From assembly GCF_028737255.1 (NCBI RefSeq), contig NZ_JAQZAN010000023.1, forward strand, positions 39,402 through 103,401: a stretch of 64,000 nt of DNA, written 5' to 3'. Positions 8,213-16,659 of this stretch are shown piece after piece (the first letter of the stretch is position 1; every line of letters begins with the position of its first letter). The position numbers and the translations under genes were made by a program. Origin of the DNA: Actinomycetospora straminea (GTDB lineage: Bacteria > Actinomycetota > Actinomycetes > Mycobacteriales > Pseudonocardiaceae). The notes beneath the pieces were generated by a model. That model searched no databases, was not told where the DNA came from, and saw nothing but the letters and a program-made list of their open reading frames with translations.

Positions 8213-8230
8213 GGGGCTTGCCGCAAGACC
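8213..8230 (+). promoter_or_regulatory. Rifamycin-associated element (RAE) upstream of helR
   Basis: GGGGCTTGCCGCAAGACC is an inverted repeat (CTTGC/GCAAG core with flanking G and C runs) 46 bases before the helR GTG. It closely resembles the 19-base rifamycin-associated element described upstream of rifamycin-inducible genes, including helR, in actinomycetes. Its place between a TATAGC hexamer and the coding start fits that role. The match to the published consensus is from memory. Confidence 0.75.
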
Positions 8231-8276
8231 GGGGTCGTTCCGCACCATTCTGCGCATCGAACCGGCGAGGAGGCCC

Positions 8277-10475
8277 GTGACGGATCAGGGACACCACGAG
8301 GAATGGCGCGCCGAGCAGCGCTACGTCGGCGGGCTCTACGCGCGCCTGGACGCCGAGCGGGCGCGGGCCCGGCGGGCGTACCGCGCGGCGCTGCGGGGTG
8401 ACGGCGAGTCACCGATGGACCGCGACGTGCGCATCCGCGCACTCGCTTCGCAGGTCAGACGGCTGGAGGTGGCCGACAGCGGCCTGTGCTTCGGGCGGCT
8501 CGACACCGAGAGCGGCGAGCGCCACTACGTCGGCCGCATCGGGATCCTCGACGAGGACGACGACTACGCGCCACTCCTGCTGGATTGGCGGGCACCGGCC
8601 GCGCGACCGTTCTACACCGCGACCGCCGCACATCCGGAGGAACTGCGCCGCCGTCGCCGGTTCCGCACGCACGGGCGCCGCCTGGTCGATTTCTCCGACG
8701 AGCACTTCGGCGATCTGCGCGAGGACGCCGGCGGCGACGAGGCCCTGCTGGCGGCGGTCAACGCGCCGCGCGGTGCGGGCATGCGCGACATCGTCGCGAC
8801 GATCCAGGCCGAGCAGGACGAGATCATCCGCCTCGAGCACCCCGGCGTGACGGTGATCGAGGGCGGGCCGGGCACGGGGAAGACCGTCGTCGCCCTGCAC
8901 CGCGTCGCCTACCTGCTCTACACCCAGCGCGAGCGCATCGCGCGCCACGGCGTGCTCGTCGTCGGCCCGAACCCGGCGTTCCTCGACCACATCGGGCGCG
9001 TGCTGCCCGCGCTCGGCGAGACCGACGTCGTGGTCGCGACGCCCGGCGACCTCGTGCCGGGGCTCTCCGTCACGGCCGAGGACACGCCCGCGGCCGCGCG
9101 CGCCAAGGGGTCGCTCGCGATCCTCGACGTGCTCGCGGGCGCGGTCGCCGACCGTCAGCAGCTGCCCGACGAGCCCCTGGACATCGAGCTCCAGGACCTC
9201 ACGGTGCGGATCGACGCCGCGACCGCGCAGTGGGCGCGCGAGGAGGCGCGGGCGAGCGGGCGACCGCACAACGAGGCCCGGGAGGTGTTCCGCGAGATCG
9301 TCGTCTACGTGCTCACCGAGCGGGCGATCGGTCGGATCGGGCGGGGCTGGCTGACCCGCGACGACCGCACGGCGTGGGAGCAGATGCGCGCCGAGCTCAT
9401 CGACGAGCTCGCCGAGCACGAGGGGTTCGCCGCCGCGATCGACGCGCTGTGGCCGGTGCTGACGCCGCGGGACGTCCTGGCGACGCTCTACACCTCGCCG
9501 GAACGGCTGCGCGCCGCCGGCGCCGACCCCGCCCTGCTGCGCGCCGTCGGCGACGCCTGGACCGTGTCCGATGTGCCGCTGCTCGACGAGCTGGTCGACC
9601 TGCTCGGGCGGGACCCGGCGGCGGCGCGCGCGCAGGAGCGCCGGGTCACGGCCGAGGAGCGGGCGGAGGCGGAGTACGCCGCGGGCGTCATGGAGATCCT
9701 CACGCTGGACGGCGAGGAGCTGGACGAGGACCTCGGTGTGCGCGTCACCGACCTCACCCACGCCGGCGTCCTCGCCGAGCGCTTCGAGGAGACCGACACC
9801 CGCGACCTCGCCGAGCGCGCCGCCGCGGACCGCGACTGGACCTACCGCCACGTCGTCGTCGACGAGGCGCAGGAGCTCTCGGCGATGGACTGGCGCGTGC
9901 TGATGCGCCGCTGCCCGGGCCACGGGTTCACCGTCGTCGGGGACCTCGCGCAGCGCCGCTCCCCGGCGGGCGCGACGTCGTGGGGCGAGGTGCTCGACCG
10001 GTACGTGCCGGGGCGGTGGGTGTACCGGTCGCTGACGGTCAACTACCGCACGCCGGCCGAGGTCATGGCCGTCGCGGCGGGGGTGCTCGCGGCGTTCGCC
10101 CCCGGGGTCGCTCCCCCGGAGTCGGTGCGGGCGAGCGGCGTGGTCCCGTGGTCGCGGCGGGTCGCCGCGGACGAGCTGCCCGCGGCGATCGCGGCGTTCG
10201 TCGCCGACGAGGAGGGCCGCCCGGGGACCAGCGTCGTCATCGGGCCGCCCGACGTGCCGGGAGCGACCGCGCCGTCGGCGACCAAGGGCCTGGAGTTCGA
10301 CGCGGTGCTCGTCGTCGAGCCCGAGCGCATCCTCGCCGACGGGCCGCGCGGGGCCGCCGAGCTCTACGTCGCGCTGACCCGGGCGACACAGCGCCTCGGC
10401 GTGCTGCACCGCGAGCCGCTGCCGGCGGTGCTGCAGGGGCTGACGGAGGTCGGGGTGGCCGTCGCGTCACGGTAG
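8277..10475 (+). CDS. helR: RNA polymerase recycling motor HelR (HelD-like superfamily 1 ATPase)
   Basis: A 732-residue HelD/HelR-type ATPase that binds core RNA polymerase, pushes arms into its channels and removes stalled complexes. In actinomycetes it can displace rifamycins. The N-terminal coiled-coil arm is residues about 1-75 (many Arg/Ala/Glu). A domain with RIGILDEDDDYAPLLLDWRAP follows near residue 90. Walker A is GGPGTGKTVVALHR near residue 196, and Walker B is VVVDEAQELSAMDW near residue 525. The later helicase motifs are NYRTPAE, ATKGLEFDAVLVVEPE and YVALTRATQRLGVLH. The GTG start follows GCGAGGAGG. A RAE lies just upstream, which supports HelR rather than a generic UvrD-like helicase. 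Confidence 0.88.
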   Translation: MTDQGHHEEWRAEQRYVGGLYARLDAERARARRAYRAALRGDGESPMDRDVRIRALASQVRRLEVADSGLCFGRLDTESGERHYVGRIGILDEDDDYAPLLLDWRAPAARPFYTATAAHPEELRRRRRFRTHGRRLVDFSDEHFGDLREDAGGDEALLAAVNAPRGAGMRDIVATIQAEQDEIIRLEHPGVTVIEGGPGTGKTVVALHRVAYLLYTQRERIARHGVLVVGPNPAFLDHIGRVLPALGETDVVVATPGDLVPGLSVTAEDTPAAARAKGSLAILDVLAGAVADRQQLPDEPLDIELQDLTVRIDAATAQWAREEARASGRPHNEAREVFREIVVYVLTERAIGRIGRGWLTRDDRTAWEQMRAELIDELAEHEGFAAAIDALWPVLTPRDVLATLYTSPERLRAAGADPALLRAVGDAWTVSDVPLLDELVDLLGRDPAAARAQERRVTAEERAEAEYAAGVMEILTLDGEELDEDLGVRVTDLTHAGVLAERFEETDTRDLAERAAADRDWTYRHVVVDEAQELSAMDWRVLMRRCPGHGFTVVGDLAQRRSPAGATSWGEVLDRYVPGRWVYRSLTVNYRTPAEVMAVAAGVLAAFAPGVAPPESVRASGVVPWSRRVAADELPAAIAAFVADEEGRPGTSVVIGPPDVPGATAPSATKGLEFDAVLVVEPERILADGPRGAAELYVALTRATQRLGVLHREPLPAVLQGLTEVGVAVASR

Positions 10476-10493
10476 GCCGGGCGGCGCGGCACC

Positions 10494-11252
10494 ATGGGGT
10501 GCGTGGCCGCCGTCGTCCCGCACACCGAGGCGGTGCTGCGCCTGCCCTGCCTCGGGCCCGAGCCGCTGCCGGTGGGCCGCGCGCTCGACGCCGTCGTCGG
10601 GTACGCGTGCGCCCGGCGGTGGGTGCGCTTCCGGTCGCCGGGGACGCCGGAGGGTCGATGGACGGCGGTCCCGGCGTACGGGTGGGCGCGGTTCGACGCG
10701 CGGCCGGCGGCGTGCGGGATCGACGCCGAGGTCCTGCTCGCGGAGGGCCTGCACGGGCGCCTCGACCGCGAGCGCTGGCAGGAGGTCCACGACGCCCTCG
10801 CCGCGACCGCGCCGCTGGTCGACGCCCTCGTGGCGCGGGCGGCGGGGCGCGCGTTCTGGGACCTGCCCGACGAGGAGCTCTCCGTCCTCGACGAACCGGG
10901 CACCGTCGGCGCGCTGCTGCGCCGGCTCGGCGAGGAGGCCGGGCCGCACGCCGCGCACGTCCTCGCCGCCCGCCACCACGCGCACCCCGACCTCGTCCCC
11001 CACCTCACGCGCACCACCCGCCGCGCCCTGCTCCCCCACCTCGAGGAGGGCGACAGCGGCGTCGAGGCGGTGGTGCACCGGGAGCTGCGCGCCAACGCCG
11101 ACGCGTTCGCCGCGCTCGAGGCCGCGGTCGCCGCGGCCGTCCCCGACGCCCGGCCGACACGCCTGCGCCTGCACGACGTCCTGCTCTGGCTGACGACGAC
11201 GCTGCGCGCCGCGCACGCGGAGGAGGCGGGACGGTCAGGGGACGAAGCGTGA
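10494..11252 (+). CDS. Uncharacterised helical protein downstream of helR
   Basis: A 252-residue soluble protein I do not firmly recognise. The middle (FWDLPDEELSVL, TVGALLRRLGEEAGP) followed by HAHPDLVPHLTRTTRRALLP loosely recalls DUF6308-type actinobacterial proteins, in which a helical domain ends with a Pro-Asp-Leu-Pro turn. The N-terminus has a few hydrophobic residues but no signal peptide. It begins 18 bases after helR on the same strand, so the two are probably co-transcribed and under RAE control. Its last 18 bases overlap the convergent membrane protein gene. Confidence 0.6.
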   Translation: MGCVAAVVPHTEAVLRLPCLGPEPLPVGRALDAVVGYACARRWVRFRSPGTPEGRWTAVPAYGWARFDARPAACGIDAEVLLAEGLHGRLDRERWQEVHDALAATAPLVDALVARAAGRAFWDLPDEELSVLDEPGTVGALLRRLGEEAGPHAAHVLAARHHAHPDLVPHLTRTTRRALLPHLEEGDSGVEAVVHRELRANADAFAALEAAVAAAVPDARPTRLRLHDVLLWLTTTLRAAHAEEAGRSGDEA

Positions 11253-12209
11253 GCGGTACCGGCCGGCGAGCACGAGCAGCGCGAGCTCGACGACGACGGC
11301 GCTGACGACCAGCTCGGCGTCGAGGTAGCCCAGCGCGACGTTGACCCCGGCGAGGGCGACGAGCAGGCCGGCCCGGCACAGGCGCACCCCCACCCGGTCC
11401 CGCCCGAGCGCCAGCGCGCCGGCGGCGAGCACGAGCAGCACCCCGACGACGGCCTCCCCCGCGGACGCGACGACGAGCATCGGCGGGCGCGTGCCCGGTG
11501 GCACCACGCGGTCGTCGAGGACGATGCTGACGCCCGGGTCGCTGCTCCAGAGCGCGACGAGCACGACCAGACCGACCAGCGAGAGCAGGCCGAGCAGCGC
11601 CGACCCGGTGATGAGCAGCAGCCGGTGCGCCCAGCGCGGGAGGAGCAGGTCCTCAGCGCGTGTGAGGGCCGGGCGTGACGGGCGCGTTTCCGGCACGTGC
11701 TCCGGGCGCCGCGCCAGCACCGACACCCCCAGGACGCCGAGGAAGACGCCGTAGATGATCGGCGCGGCGAGCGGGGTGAAGTAGTCGTTGCGGGCGGTGA
11801 TGAACTTGCCGACCTCGTCGACGAACAGCCCCGACCCGACCCCGACGCACACGGCGGTCACCCGCGGCACCCAGGCGTCGGACCACAGCAGCGCGGTGAG
11901 GCCGCCGAGCAGGAGCAGCAGCCCGCCCCACAGCGCGTGGGCCAGGTGGTACTCCCCGCCGCCGATCTGCGGGTAGCCCGTGAGCTCGAGGTAGAGCCGC
12001 GTGCCGACGACCGTGACACCGAACGCCACGGCGACCAGGCGCACGCTCGCCGCCGCGTCGGGGCGCAGGACCGGGGCGCGGGAGGGCGGCCCGGCGGGGG
12101 ACGTCGCGGCGGGGGACGTCGCGGCCGGGGACGTCGCGGCCGGGGATGTCGCGGCCGGGGACGACCGGTCGTCCTCGTCGTCCGACGCGGGCACCGCGGT
12201 CGTCGTCAT
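11235..12209 (-). CDS. Multi-pass membrane protein with a repetitive N-terminal tail
   Basis: A 324-residue integral membrane protein of unknown function with about eight hydrophobic segments. The cytoplasmic N-terminus carries tandem AATSP repeats (residues about 18-38), encoded by a 15-base DNA repeat. In the membrane part, GGGEYHLAHALWGGLLLLLGG and FVDEVGKFITARNDYF hold conserved-looking charged and histidine residues, suggesting an ion- or cofactor-related role. The C-terminal half is a second bundle. No operon partner is apparent. Confidence 0.75.
   Translation of the reverse strand: MTTTAVPASDDEDDRSSPAATSPAATSPAATSPAATSPAGPPSRAPVLRPDAAASVRLVAVAFGVTVVGTRLYLELTGYPQIGGGEYHLAHALWGGLLLLLGGLTALLWSDAWVPRVTAVCVGVGSGLFVDEVGKFITARNDYFTPLAAPIIYGVFLGVLGVSVLARRPEHVPETRPSRPALTRAEDLLLPRWAHRLLLITGSALLGLLSLVGLVVLVALWSSDPGVSIVLDDRVVPPGTRPPMLVVASAGEAVVGVLLVLAAGALALGRDRVGVRLCRAGLLVALAGVNVALGYLDAELVVSAVVVELALLVLAGRYRSRFVP
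12100..12159. repeat. 15-base tandem repeat inside the membrane protein gene
   Basis: Four consecutive units of GACGTCGCGGCCGGG occur, the first with one change (G for C) and the fourth with one change (T for C), followed by a partial fifth. Read on the minus strand they encode Pro-Ala-Ala-Thr-Ser repeats. Copy number is likely to vary between strains. Confidence 0.85.
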
Positions 12210-12275
12210 CGCGTCCTCCCGGGCCAGGTCGTCGCAGCATTCCTTCGGTGCTCCGACGGTAGTGAGCGGGGCAAG

Positions 12276-12352
12276 CGGCCGGTGATCGCTGCGGGTGCTC
12301 CCGCGACCCGCTCACACCGGGTGGGAGGAGCACCGGGAGCGATCACCGGCCG
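12276..12352. repeat. Long imperfect inverted repeat between divergent genes
   Basis: The left arm (12276-12301) and right arm (12327-12352) pair in 24 of 26 positions. A perfect 15-base outer block, CGGCCGGTGATCGCT, and a perfect 8-base inner block, GGTGCTCC, are separated by a three-base block with two mismatches. The loop is 25 bases. It lies midway between the divergent membrane protein gene (start 12209) and the PP2C-family gene (start 12415). A two-sided operator, a transcribed hairpin or a small mobile-element remnant are all possible. Confidence 0.6.
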
Positions 12353-12414
12353 GGCGGCCGGCTCGCGGACCGCCGGCGCGTGTGGGAGGACGGGTCCCGG
12401 GACACCTTGGGGGC

Positions 12415-14373
12415 ATGGACGCGGACGGATCGGCGGGCTCGCCCGCCGGCACGCCCGCCGACGTCGTCGCCGCCTTCGAGGACATCCCGGCCGTGCTCTG
12501 GGCGTTCGAGGGCCCCGAGCACCGGGTCGTCGCCGCCAACCGCGCCGCGCGGGCCACGATGGGCTTCCGCCCCGGGATCGTCGGGCGGCCCATCCGCGAG
12601 GTCGCGCCGGAGCTCGAGGGCCAGCAGGTGTTCGAGACCCTCGACGAGGTGTTCACCCGCGGCGAGCCCGTGATCGGCGACGAGCGCCGCATCCTCGTCG
12701 ACCGCGACGGCGACGGCCGCCTCGAGGAGGACTGGTTCTCCTACACGTTCGTCCCCACCCACCACCCCGACGGCACGGTGCGCGGGATGACGGTGCACAT
12801 CGCGCGGGTCACCGACGAGGTGCTGCGGCGCACGCAGGCCGAGCGCTCGGCCGCCGAGTCGGAGCGCCGGCGCGCCGCAGCCCAGGACGTCGTGCTCACC
12901 CTGCAGCGCTCGATGCTGCCCACCGGCCTGCCGGTCCTGCCGCGGGCCCGTCTCGCCGCCCGCTACGTCGTGGCCGAGCGCGAGCTCGCCGCGGGCGGGG
13001 ACTGGTTCGACGCGGTGCCGCTGGACGACGGGGGGCTGGCGGTGGTGGTCGGCGACGTCGTGGGCCACGGCGCCGAGGCCTCCGCGGCCATGGGCCGCCT
13101 GCGCGCCGTCGGCGCCAACGCGCTGGCGGCGGGGCGGGGCGTCGCGGACACCCTCGCCGAGCTCGACCGCTTCGCCGCGCGCGAGCCGACCACCCGCGCC
13201 GCGACGGTGTGCGTCGCCGTCCTCGATCCGCACAGCGGCGCGCTCGAGGTGGCCGCCGCCGCACACCCGCCACCGTTCGTCGTCACCGCCGACGGCACCG
13301 CCCGGTGGGTCACCGGCGGCGTCACCGGCCCGCTCGGCACCGGCGCGGCGGCCCCCACGCCGGTGCGCGACGCGCTGGGCGCCGACGACGTGCTCGTGCT
13401 CTACACCGACGGCCTCGTCGAGCGCCCGGGGCACACCCTCGACGAGGGCCTCACGGCACTCGCCCGCACCGCGGTGGCCGCCGGCCACGAGGACGTCGAG
13501 GCCGACACCACCGTGCCCGCCGCGCAGGTCGACCGCATCGCCGCGCTCACCGTGGAGCGCATGGGCTGGACCGGCGGCGGCCACGCCGACGACGCCACCC
13601 TGCTCGCGGTGCAGCGCACGGCCGCGCCGCCGCCGGTGTTCGCCGTCGAGGTCCTCGCCGAGCCCCGCGGCCTGCGGCGGCTGCGACGGGCGCTCGACGC
13701 GTGGCTCGACGACGCCGGGGTCGGCGACGACGACGCGTCGGCGCTGGTCCACGCGGTGGGCGAGGCCGTCACCAACGCCCTCGAGCACGCTCACCCGGAA
13801 CCGCCCGCCGACGGCGTCGGCGCCCGCGTGGAGGCCCTGCTCGACGACGGCGGGCGGGTGCACGTGACGGTCACCGACGCCGGGCGCTGGCGGCCGGCCC
13901 CCGACGACGCAGGAGGCCGCGGGCGCGGGCTGATGATGATGCGCGGGCTCGTCGAGCGGGTCGACGTCACGACCGGCGCCGGCGGCACCACGGTCACGCT
14001 CGTGACGCCGGTGCGCCGCGACGTCCTCGTCGGCTCGTACGGCGAGGACGTCGCCGCGACGGTCCGCGACCCCGACGAGGACCTCGCCACCGAGCTGCAC
14101 GACGACGTGCTCGCCGTGACCGGCCCGATCGACACCGAGACCGTCGAGCGCTTCCGCCACCGCGTGCTCGACGCCGCGCGCGGCGGGGCCCGCGCGGTCA
14201 CCGTCGACCTCGACGGCGCCTCGGTGTTCTCCAGCTCGGCGGTGCAGGCCGTCCACGAGCTGCGCCGCGACCTCGCCGGCCTGCGGCTCCACGCCTCCAC
14301 CGACAGCGTCGCGGGACGCGTGCTCGCCCTCACCGGCCTGGACGACCTGCGCAGCGAGACCGCGCAGGTCTGA
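12415..14373 (+). CDS. PAS / PP2C (SpoIIE) phosphatase / anti-sigma-type ATPase / STAS fusion protein
   Basis: A 652-residue cytosolic signalling protein with four parts. A PAS sensor occupies residues about 15-140 (AFEDIPAVLWAFEGP, RGMTVHIARV). A short coiled coil links to a PP2C/RsbU-type phosphatase at about 165-400; its metal aspartates are in GGDWFDAV, VVVGDVVGHGAEA and GGHADDATLLAV. An RsbW-like HATPase follows at about 410-540 (HAVGEAVTNALEHAH, GRGRGLMMMRGL). A STAS domain at about 560-650 has the phosphorylatable serine region ASVFSSSAVQAV. It therefore holds the phosphatase, kinase and antagonist elements of a partner switch in one chain. No sigma factor gene is adjacent. Confidence 0.88.
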   Translation: MDADGSAGSPAGTPADVVAAFEDIPAVLWAFEGPEHRVVAANRAARATMGFRPGIVGRPIREVAPELEGQQVFETLDEVFTRGEPVIGDERRILVDRDGDGRLEEDWFSYTFVPTHHPDGTVRGMTVHIARVTDEVLRRTQAERSAAESERRRAAAQDVVLTLQRSMLPTGLPVLPRARLAARYVVAERELAAGGDWFDAVPLDDGGLAVVVGDVVGHGAEASAAMGRLRAVGANALAAGRGVADTLAELDRFAAREPTTRAATVCVAVLDPHSGALEVAAAAHPPPFVVTADGTARWVTGGVTGPLGTGAAAPTPVRDALGADDVLVLYTDGLVERPGHTLDEGLTALARTAVAAGHEDVEADTTVPAAQVDRIAALTVERMGWTGGGHADDATLLAVQRTAAPPPVFAVEVLAEPRGLRRLRRALDAWLDDAGVGDDDASALVHAVGEAVTNALEHAHPEPPADGVGARVEALLDDGGRVHVTVTDAGRWRPAPDDAGGRGRGLMMMRGLVERVDVTTGAGGTTVTLVTPVRRDVLVGSYGEDVAATVRDPDEDLATELHDDVLAVTGPIDTETVERFRHRVLDAARGGARAVTVDLDGASVFSSSAVQAVHELRRDLAGLRLHASTDSVAGRVLALTGLDDLRSETAQV

Positions 14374-14387
14374 CCCCGCCGACGAGG

Positions 14388-14957
14388 TCAGCCCTCGTCG
14401 GCCGCCTTCTGCAGCGCGCGCTCGACGGTGGTGCGGTCGCGGTGGTCACGCTCGTGCTCGAGCGCCCGCCGCGCCGTCTCCGGGTCCAGGCGCCGGGCCT
14501 GCTTGGCCGCCTCGTCCGCCTTCAGCTCGTCGAGCTCGGCGCCCTTGCGCTCCTTCTTCGCCGCCGCGGTGTTCGGGACGTCGCCCTGCCCGTCCTTCGA
14601 GGCATCCCGCTTGCGCCGGCGGGTCTCCTCCTTCTCCTCGTCCGACATCTGCTCCCACGCCTTCTTCGGCAGGTAGCGGTCGGTCTCGCCGTCCCCGCGC
14701 GCCTGCGCGGAGCCGTCGGCGGTCTGCCACTCCTCGTCGGTCCACTGCTCGAGGCTGCGCTGGGCGTCGGTGGGCTGGTCGGGGTGCTCGTAGCCCCCGC
14801 CCTGCTTCTCGTACTCCTGAGTGAGCAGCTGGCTCTTGCGCGCCGACCACTTCCCCGGCGCCCCGCCCTTGTCGGACTGCTTGATCTCCTCCTTGAGCCT
14901 CTCCCGCAGCTCAGGGTGGGTGTAGTCCTTCGCGTAGTCCTGTGCGCCCTTGGCCAT
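14388..14957 (-). CDS. DUF5872 family charged protein
   Basis: A 189-residue, very hydrophilic protein rich in Lys, Glu, Asp and Gln. The N-terminal part, THPELRERLKEEIKQSDKGG followed by PGKWSARKSQLL, matches the DUF5872 signature found in bacterial and large-virus proteins. The second half contains YLPKKAWEQMSDEEKEETRRR and a highly charged helix with many Ala and Lys, probably coiled coil. No catalytic residues are evident. Such proteins are often stress- or DNA-associated, but that is only a guess. Its stop lies 14 bases from the stop of the signalling protein on the other strand. Confidence 0.75.
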   Translation of the reverse strand: MAKGAQDYAKDYTHPELRERLKEEIKQSDKGGAPGKWSARKSQLLTQEYEKQGGGYEHPDQPTDAQRSLEQWTDEEWQTADGSAQARGDGETDRYLPKKAWEQMSDEEKEETRRRKRDASKDGQGDVPNTAAAKKERKGAELDELKADEAAKQARRLDPETARRALEHERDHRDRTTVERALQKAADEG

Positions 14958-15001
14958 GGGGGGGGGTTACCCACCCTCGTCCACCCCGCCGCGACCCGCT
15001 C

Positions 15002-15238
15002 TCAGGTCCTCCGCGGCCGGCTGCCGCCGCGGGGCCGCAGAGTGACGCCGGCGTCGAGCAGGAGGCGGCGGACGTGGCCGAAGCTGCGGCCCGTGTCCTC
15101 GGACAGCCGCATGAGGCTCACGCCCGCCGCGTACCGCTCGACGAGGTACCGCGCGAGCGCGGCCCGGTCCGCGTGCTGCGCCCGTCCACCCTTCGACGTC
15201 GGTGCCTTCGACCCTGCGTTCGCCACCGTCTGCGACAC
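15002..15238 (-). CDS. Small helix-turn-helix DNA-binding protein
   Basis: A 78-residue basic protein from the GTG at 15238. That start is chosen because GGAGGGAG lies seven bases upstream; an ATG at 15292 would add 18 residues without such a site. The helix-turn-helix is YLVERYAAGVSLMRLSEDTG then RSFGHVRRLLLDAGV, ending in an Arg/Gly-rich tail. It matches the abundant 70-80 residue Streptomyces-type small DNA-binding proteins, in which the same arrangement (YxxGxSIRxLAxxTGRSYGxV) is conserved. The cellular role is not established. Confidence 0.78.
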   Translation of the reverse strand: MSQTVANAGSKAPTSKGGRAQHADRAALARYLVERYAAGVSLMRLSEDTGRSFGHVRRLLLDAGVTLRPRGGSRPRRT

Positions 15239-15317
15239 CAGCGATCTCCCTCCGTCGGCTGCGCACGACGGTAGGGACGGGCGGACGTCCATCCCGTGAA
15301 CCGTCCAGGATTGAGAC

Positions 15318-16118
15318 ATGACCTCTCTGTGGCCCGAGACCCCGCCGCCGACCGCGGAGGAGGTCGCCGCGCGGGTGCGGACCGAGCGCCGCGGCCACGT
15401 CCTCGTCGTCCGGATGGCGCGCACCGACAAGCGCAACGCCGTCGACGCCGCCATGACGACGGCGCTGGACCGCGCCCTCGACACCCTCGACGACGACCCC
15501 GAGCTGCGCTGCGGCGTGCTCACCGGCGGGCCGGAGGTGTTCTGCGCGGGCACCGACATCGCCGTGGGACCGGGCGCGCCGACGCCGCGGGGCGGCAACT
15601 ACGGCGTCGTCGCGCGGCGGCGCACGACGCCCCTGGTCGCCGCCGTCGAGGGCATCGCGTTCGGCGGCGGCTTCGAGATCGCGCTCGCCTGCGACGTGCT
15701 CGTGGCCGGACGCACCGCGCGGTTCGGGCTGCCCGAGGTCGGGCTCGGGCTCGTCGCCAACTGCGGGGCGCTGTTCCGCGGACCGCGGGCGCTGCCGCCC
15801 GTGGTGGCGCGGCAGATGCTGCTCACCGGCGACCCGATCGACGCCGAGCGGGCCCACGCGCTCGGGCTCGTCGGCGACCTCACCGCGCCCGGGCAGGCCG
15901 AGGAGCACGCCCTCGCGCTGGCCGAGCGCATCGCCGCGCGCTCGCCGGTCGCCGTCGCGGCCACGCTCACCGCCCTCGACGCCGCGCTGCAGGACGCCGA
16001 CGCGCAGGGCTGGGCCGACACCGAGGCCGCGGTCGCGCGCGTGCTGGCCAGCGAGGACCGGGTCGAGGGCGTGGCGGCGTTCTTCGCGAAGCGGCCGCCG
16101 GTGTTCCCGGGCCGCTGA
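15318..16118 (+). CDS. Enoyl-CoA hydratase/isomerase family protein (crotonase)
   Basis: A 266-residue crotonase-fold enzyme. The first oxyanion segment is EVFCAGTDIAVG near residue 75, and the second is VEGIAFGGGFEIALACDV near residue 110. The catalytic-region glutamate is in FGLPEVGLGLVAN near residue 140. It should act on acyl-CoA thioesters, by hydration, isomerisation or related chemistry. The first active-site glutamate of classical hydratases is not obvious, so isomerase or another crotonase activity is possible. It is divergent from the small DNA-binding gene, with 79 bases between them. Confidence 0.85.
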   Translation: MTSLWPETPPPTAEEVAARVRTERRGHVLVVRMARTDKRNAVDAAMTTALDRALDTLDDDPELRCGVLTGGPEVFCAGTDIAVGPGAPTPRGGNYGVVARRRTTPLVAAVEGIAFGGGFEIALACDVLVAGRTARFGLPEVGLGLVANCGALFRGPRALPPVVARQMLLTGDPIDAERAHALGLVGDLTAPGQAEEHALALAERIAARSPVAVAATLTALDAALQDADAQGWADTEAAVARVLASEDRVEGVAAFFAKRPPVFPGR

Positions 16119-16134
16119 GGCCTACTCCAGCGCC

Positions 16135-16581
16135 CTACTCCGCGGCGCGCTCGGCCCGCTCCCGCTCCCGGGCCTCGACGTCCTCGCGCGAGCAGAAGCC
16201 CCGCCCGTGGCGCTTGCGGCAGAGCAGGCCGAGCAGCGCGCCGTGCCCGTCGACGACGGCGAGGCGCCGGCCCGTCATGGCCTGCCGGACCTCCTCCACG
16301 TCGGCGTCCGGGGCGACCGTCCGGCCGTCGAGCCGCCCCCGGTCCACCACGCTGGCGGCCCCCGGCGCACCCTCGAGGTCCGCGCGCTCGACGACGGCGA
16401 GCAGCTGCCGCCCGTCGACGACGAGCACCGCGTGCACGTGGTCGTCGGCGAGCACCGCCCGCGCCTGTTCGACCGTCGTCGCGGGCGGGCACGTCTTCGG
16501 GCCGGCGAGCATCGCGTCGGCGACCGTCGCCCCGGCGCGCAGCGCGTCACCGCGGCACGTGTCGGGGAGCGGGAGCGTCAC
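16135..16581 (-). CDS. CBS-domain pair protein
   Basis: A 148-residue protein with two CBS modules. The first (VADAMLAGPKTCPPATTVEQA to HAVLVVDGRQLLAVVERADL) spans residues about 18-70, and the second (VDRGRLDGRTVAPDADVEEV to RLAVVDGHGALLGLLCRKRH) about 78-125. A short cysteine-containing tail (CRKRHGRGFCS) and a charged helix follow. CBS pairs bind adenine nucleotides and regulate partner proteins; no partner is fused here. The GTG start at 16581 fits the beginning of the first module. Confidence 0.82.
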   Translation of the reverse strand: MTLPLPDTCRGDALRAGATVADAMLAGPKTCPPATTVEQARAVLADDHVHAVLVVDGRQLLAVVERADLEGAPGAASVVDRGRLDGRTVAPDADVEEVRQAMTGRRLAVVDGHGALLGLLCRKRHGRGFCSREDVEARERERAERAAE

Positions 16582-16659
16582 GGCTCAGGATTGTCCGCGT
16601 CCGACCCGGACCTTGCACAGGGCGCTGAGCGACAGGTCCGGGGACCGGCCGGCGAGGCC

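Noticed and set aside
12100..12159. Tandem repeats read as a possible CRISPR array
   Set aside because: Units are only 15 bases, contiguous without spacers, and in frame within a coding region.
11697..15299. A 1200-codon plus-strand open frame spanning several genes
   Set aside because: It is an alternative-frame shadow of high-GC genes: Arg/Gly/Ala-rich, no domains, and it crosses well-supported genes on both strands.
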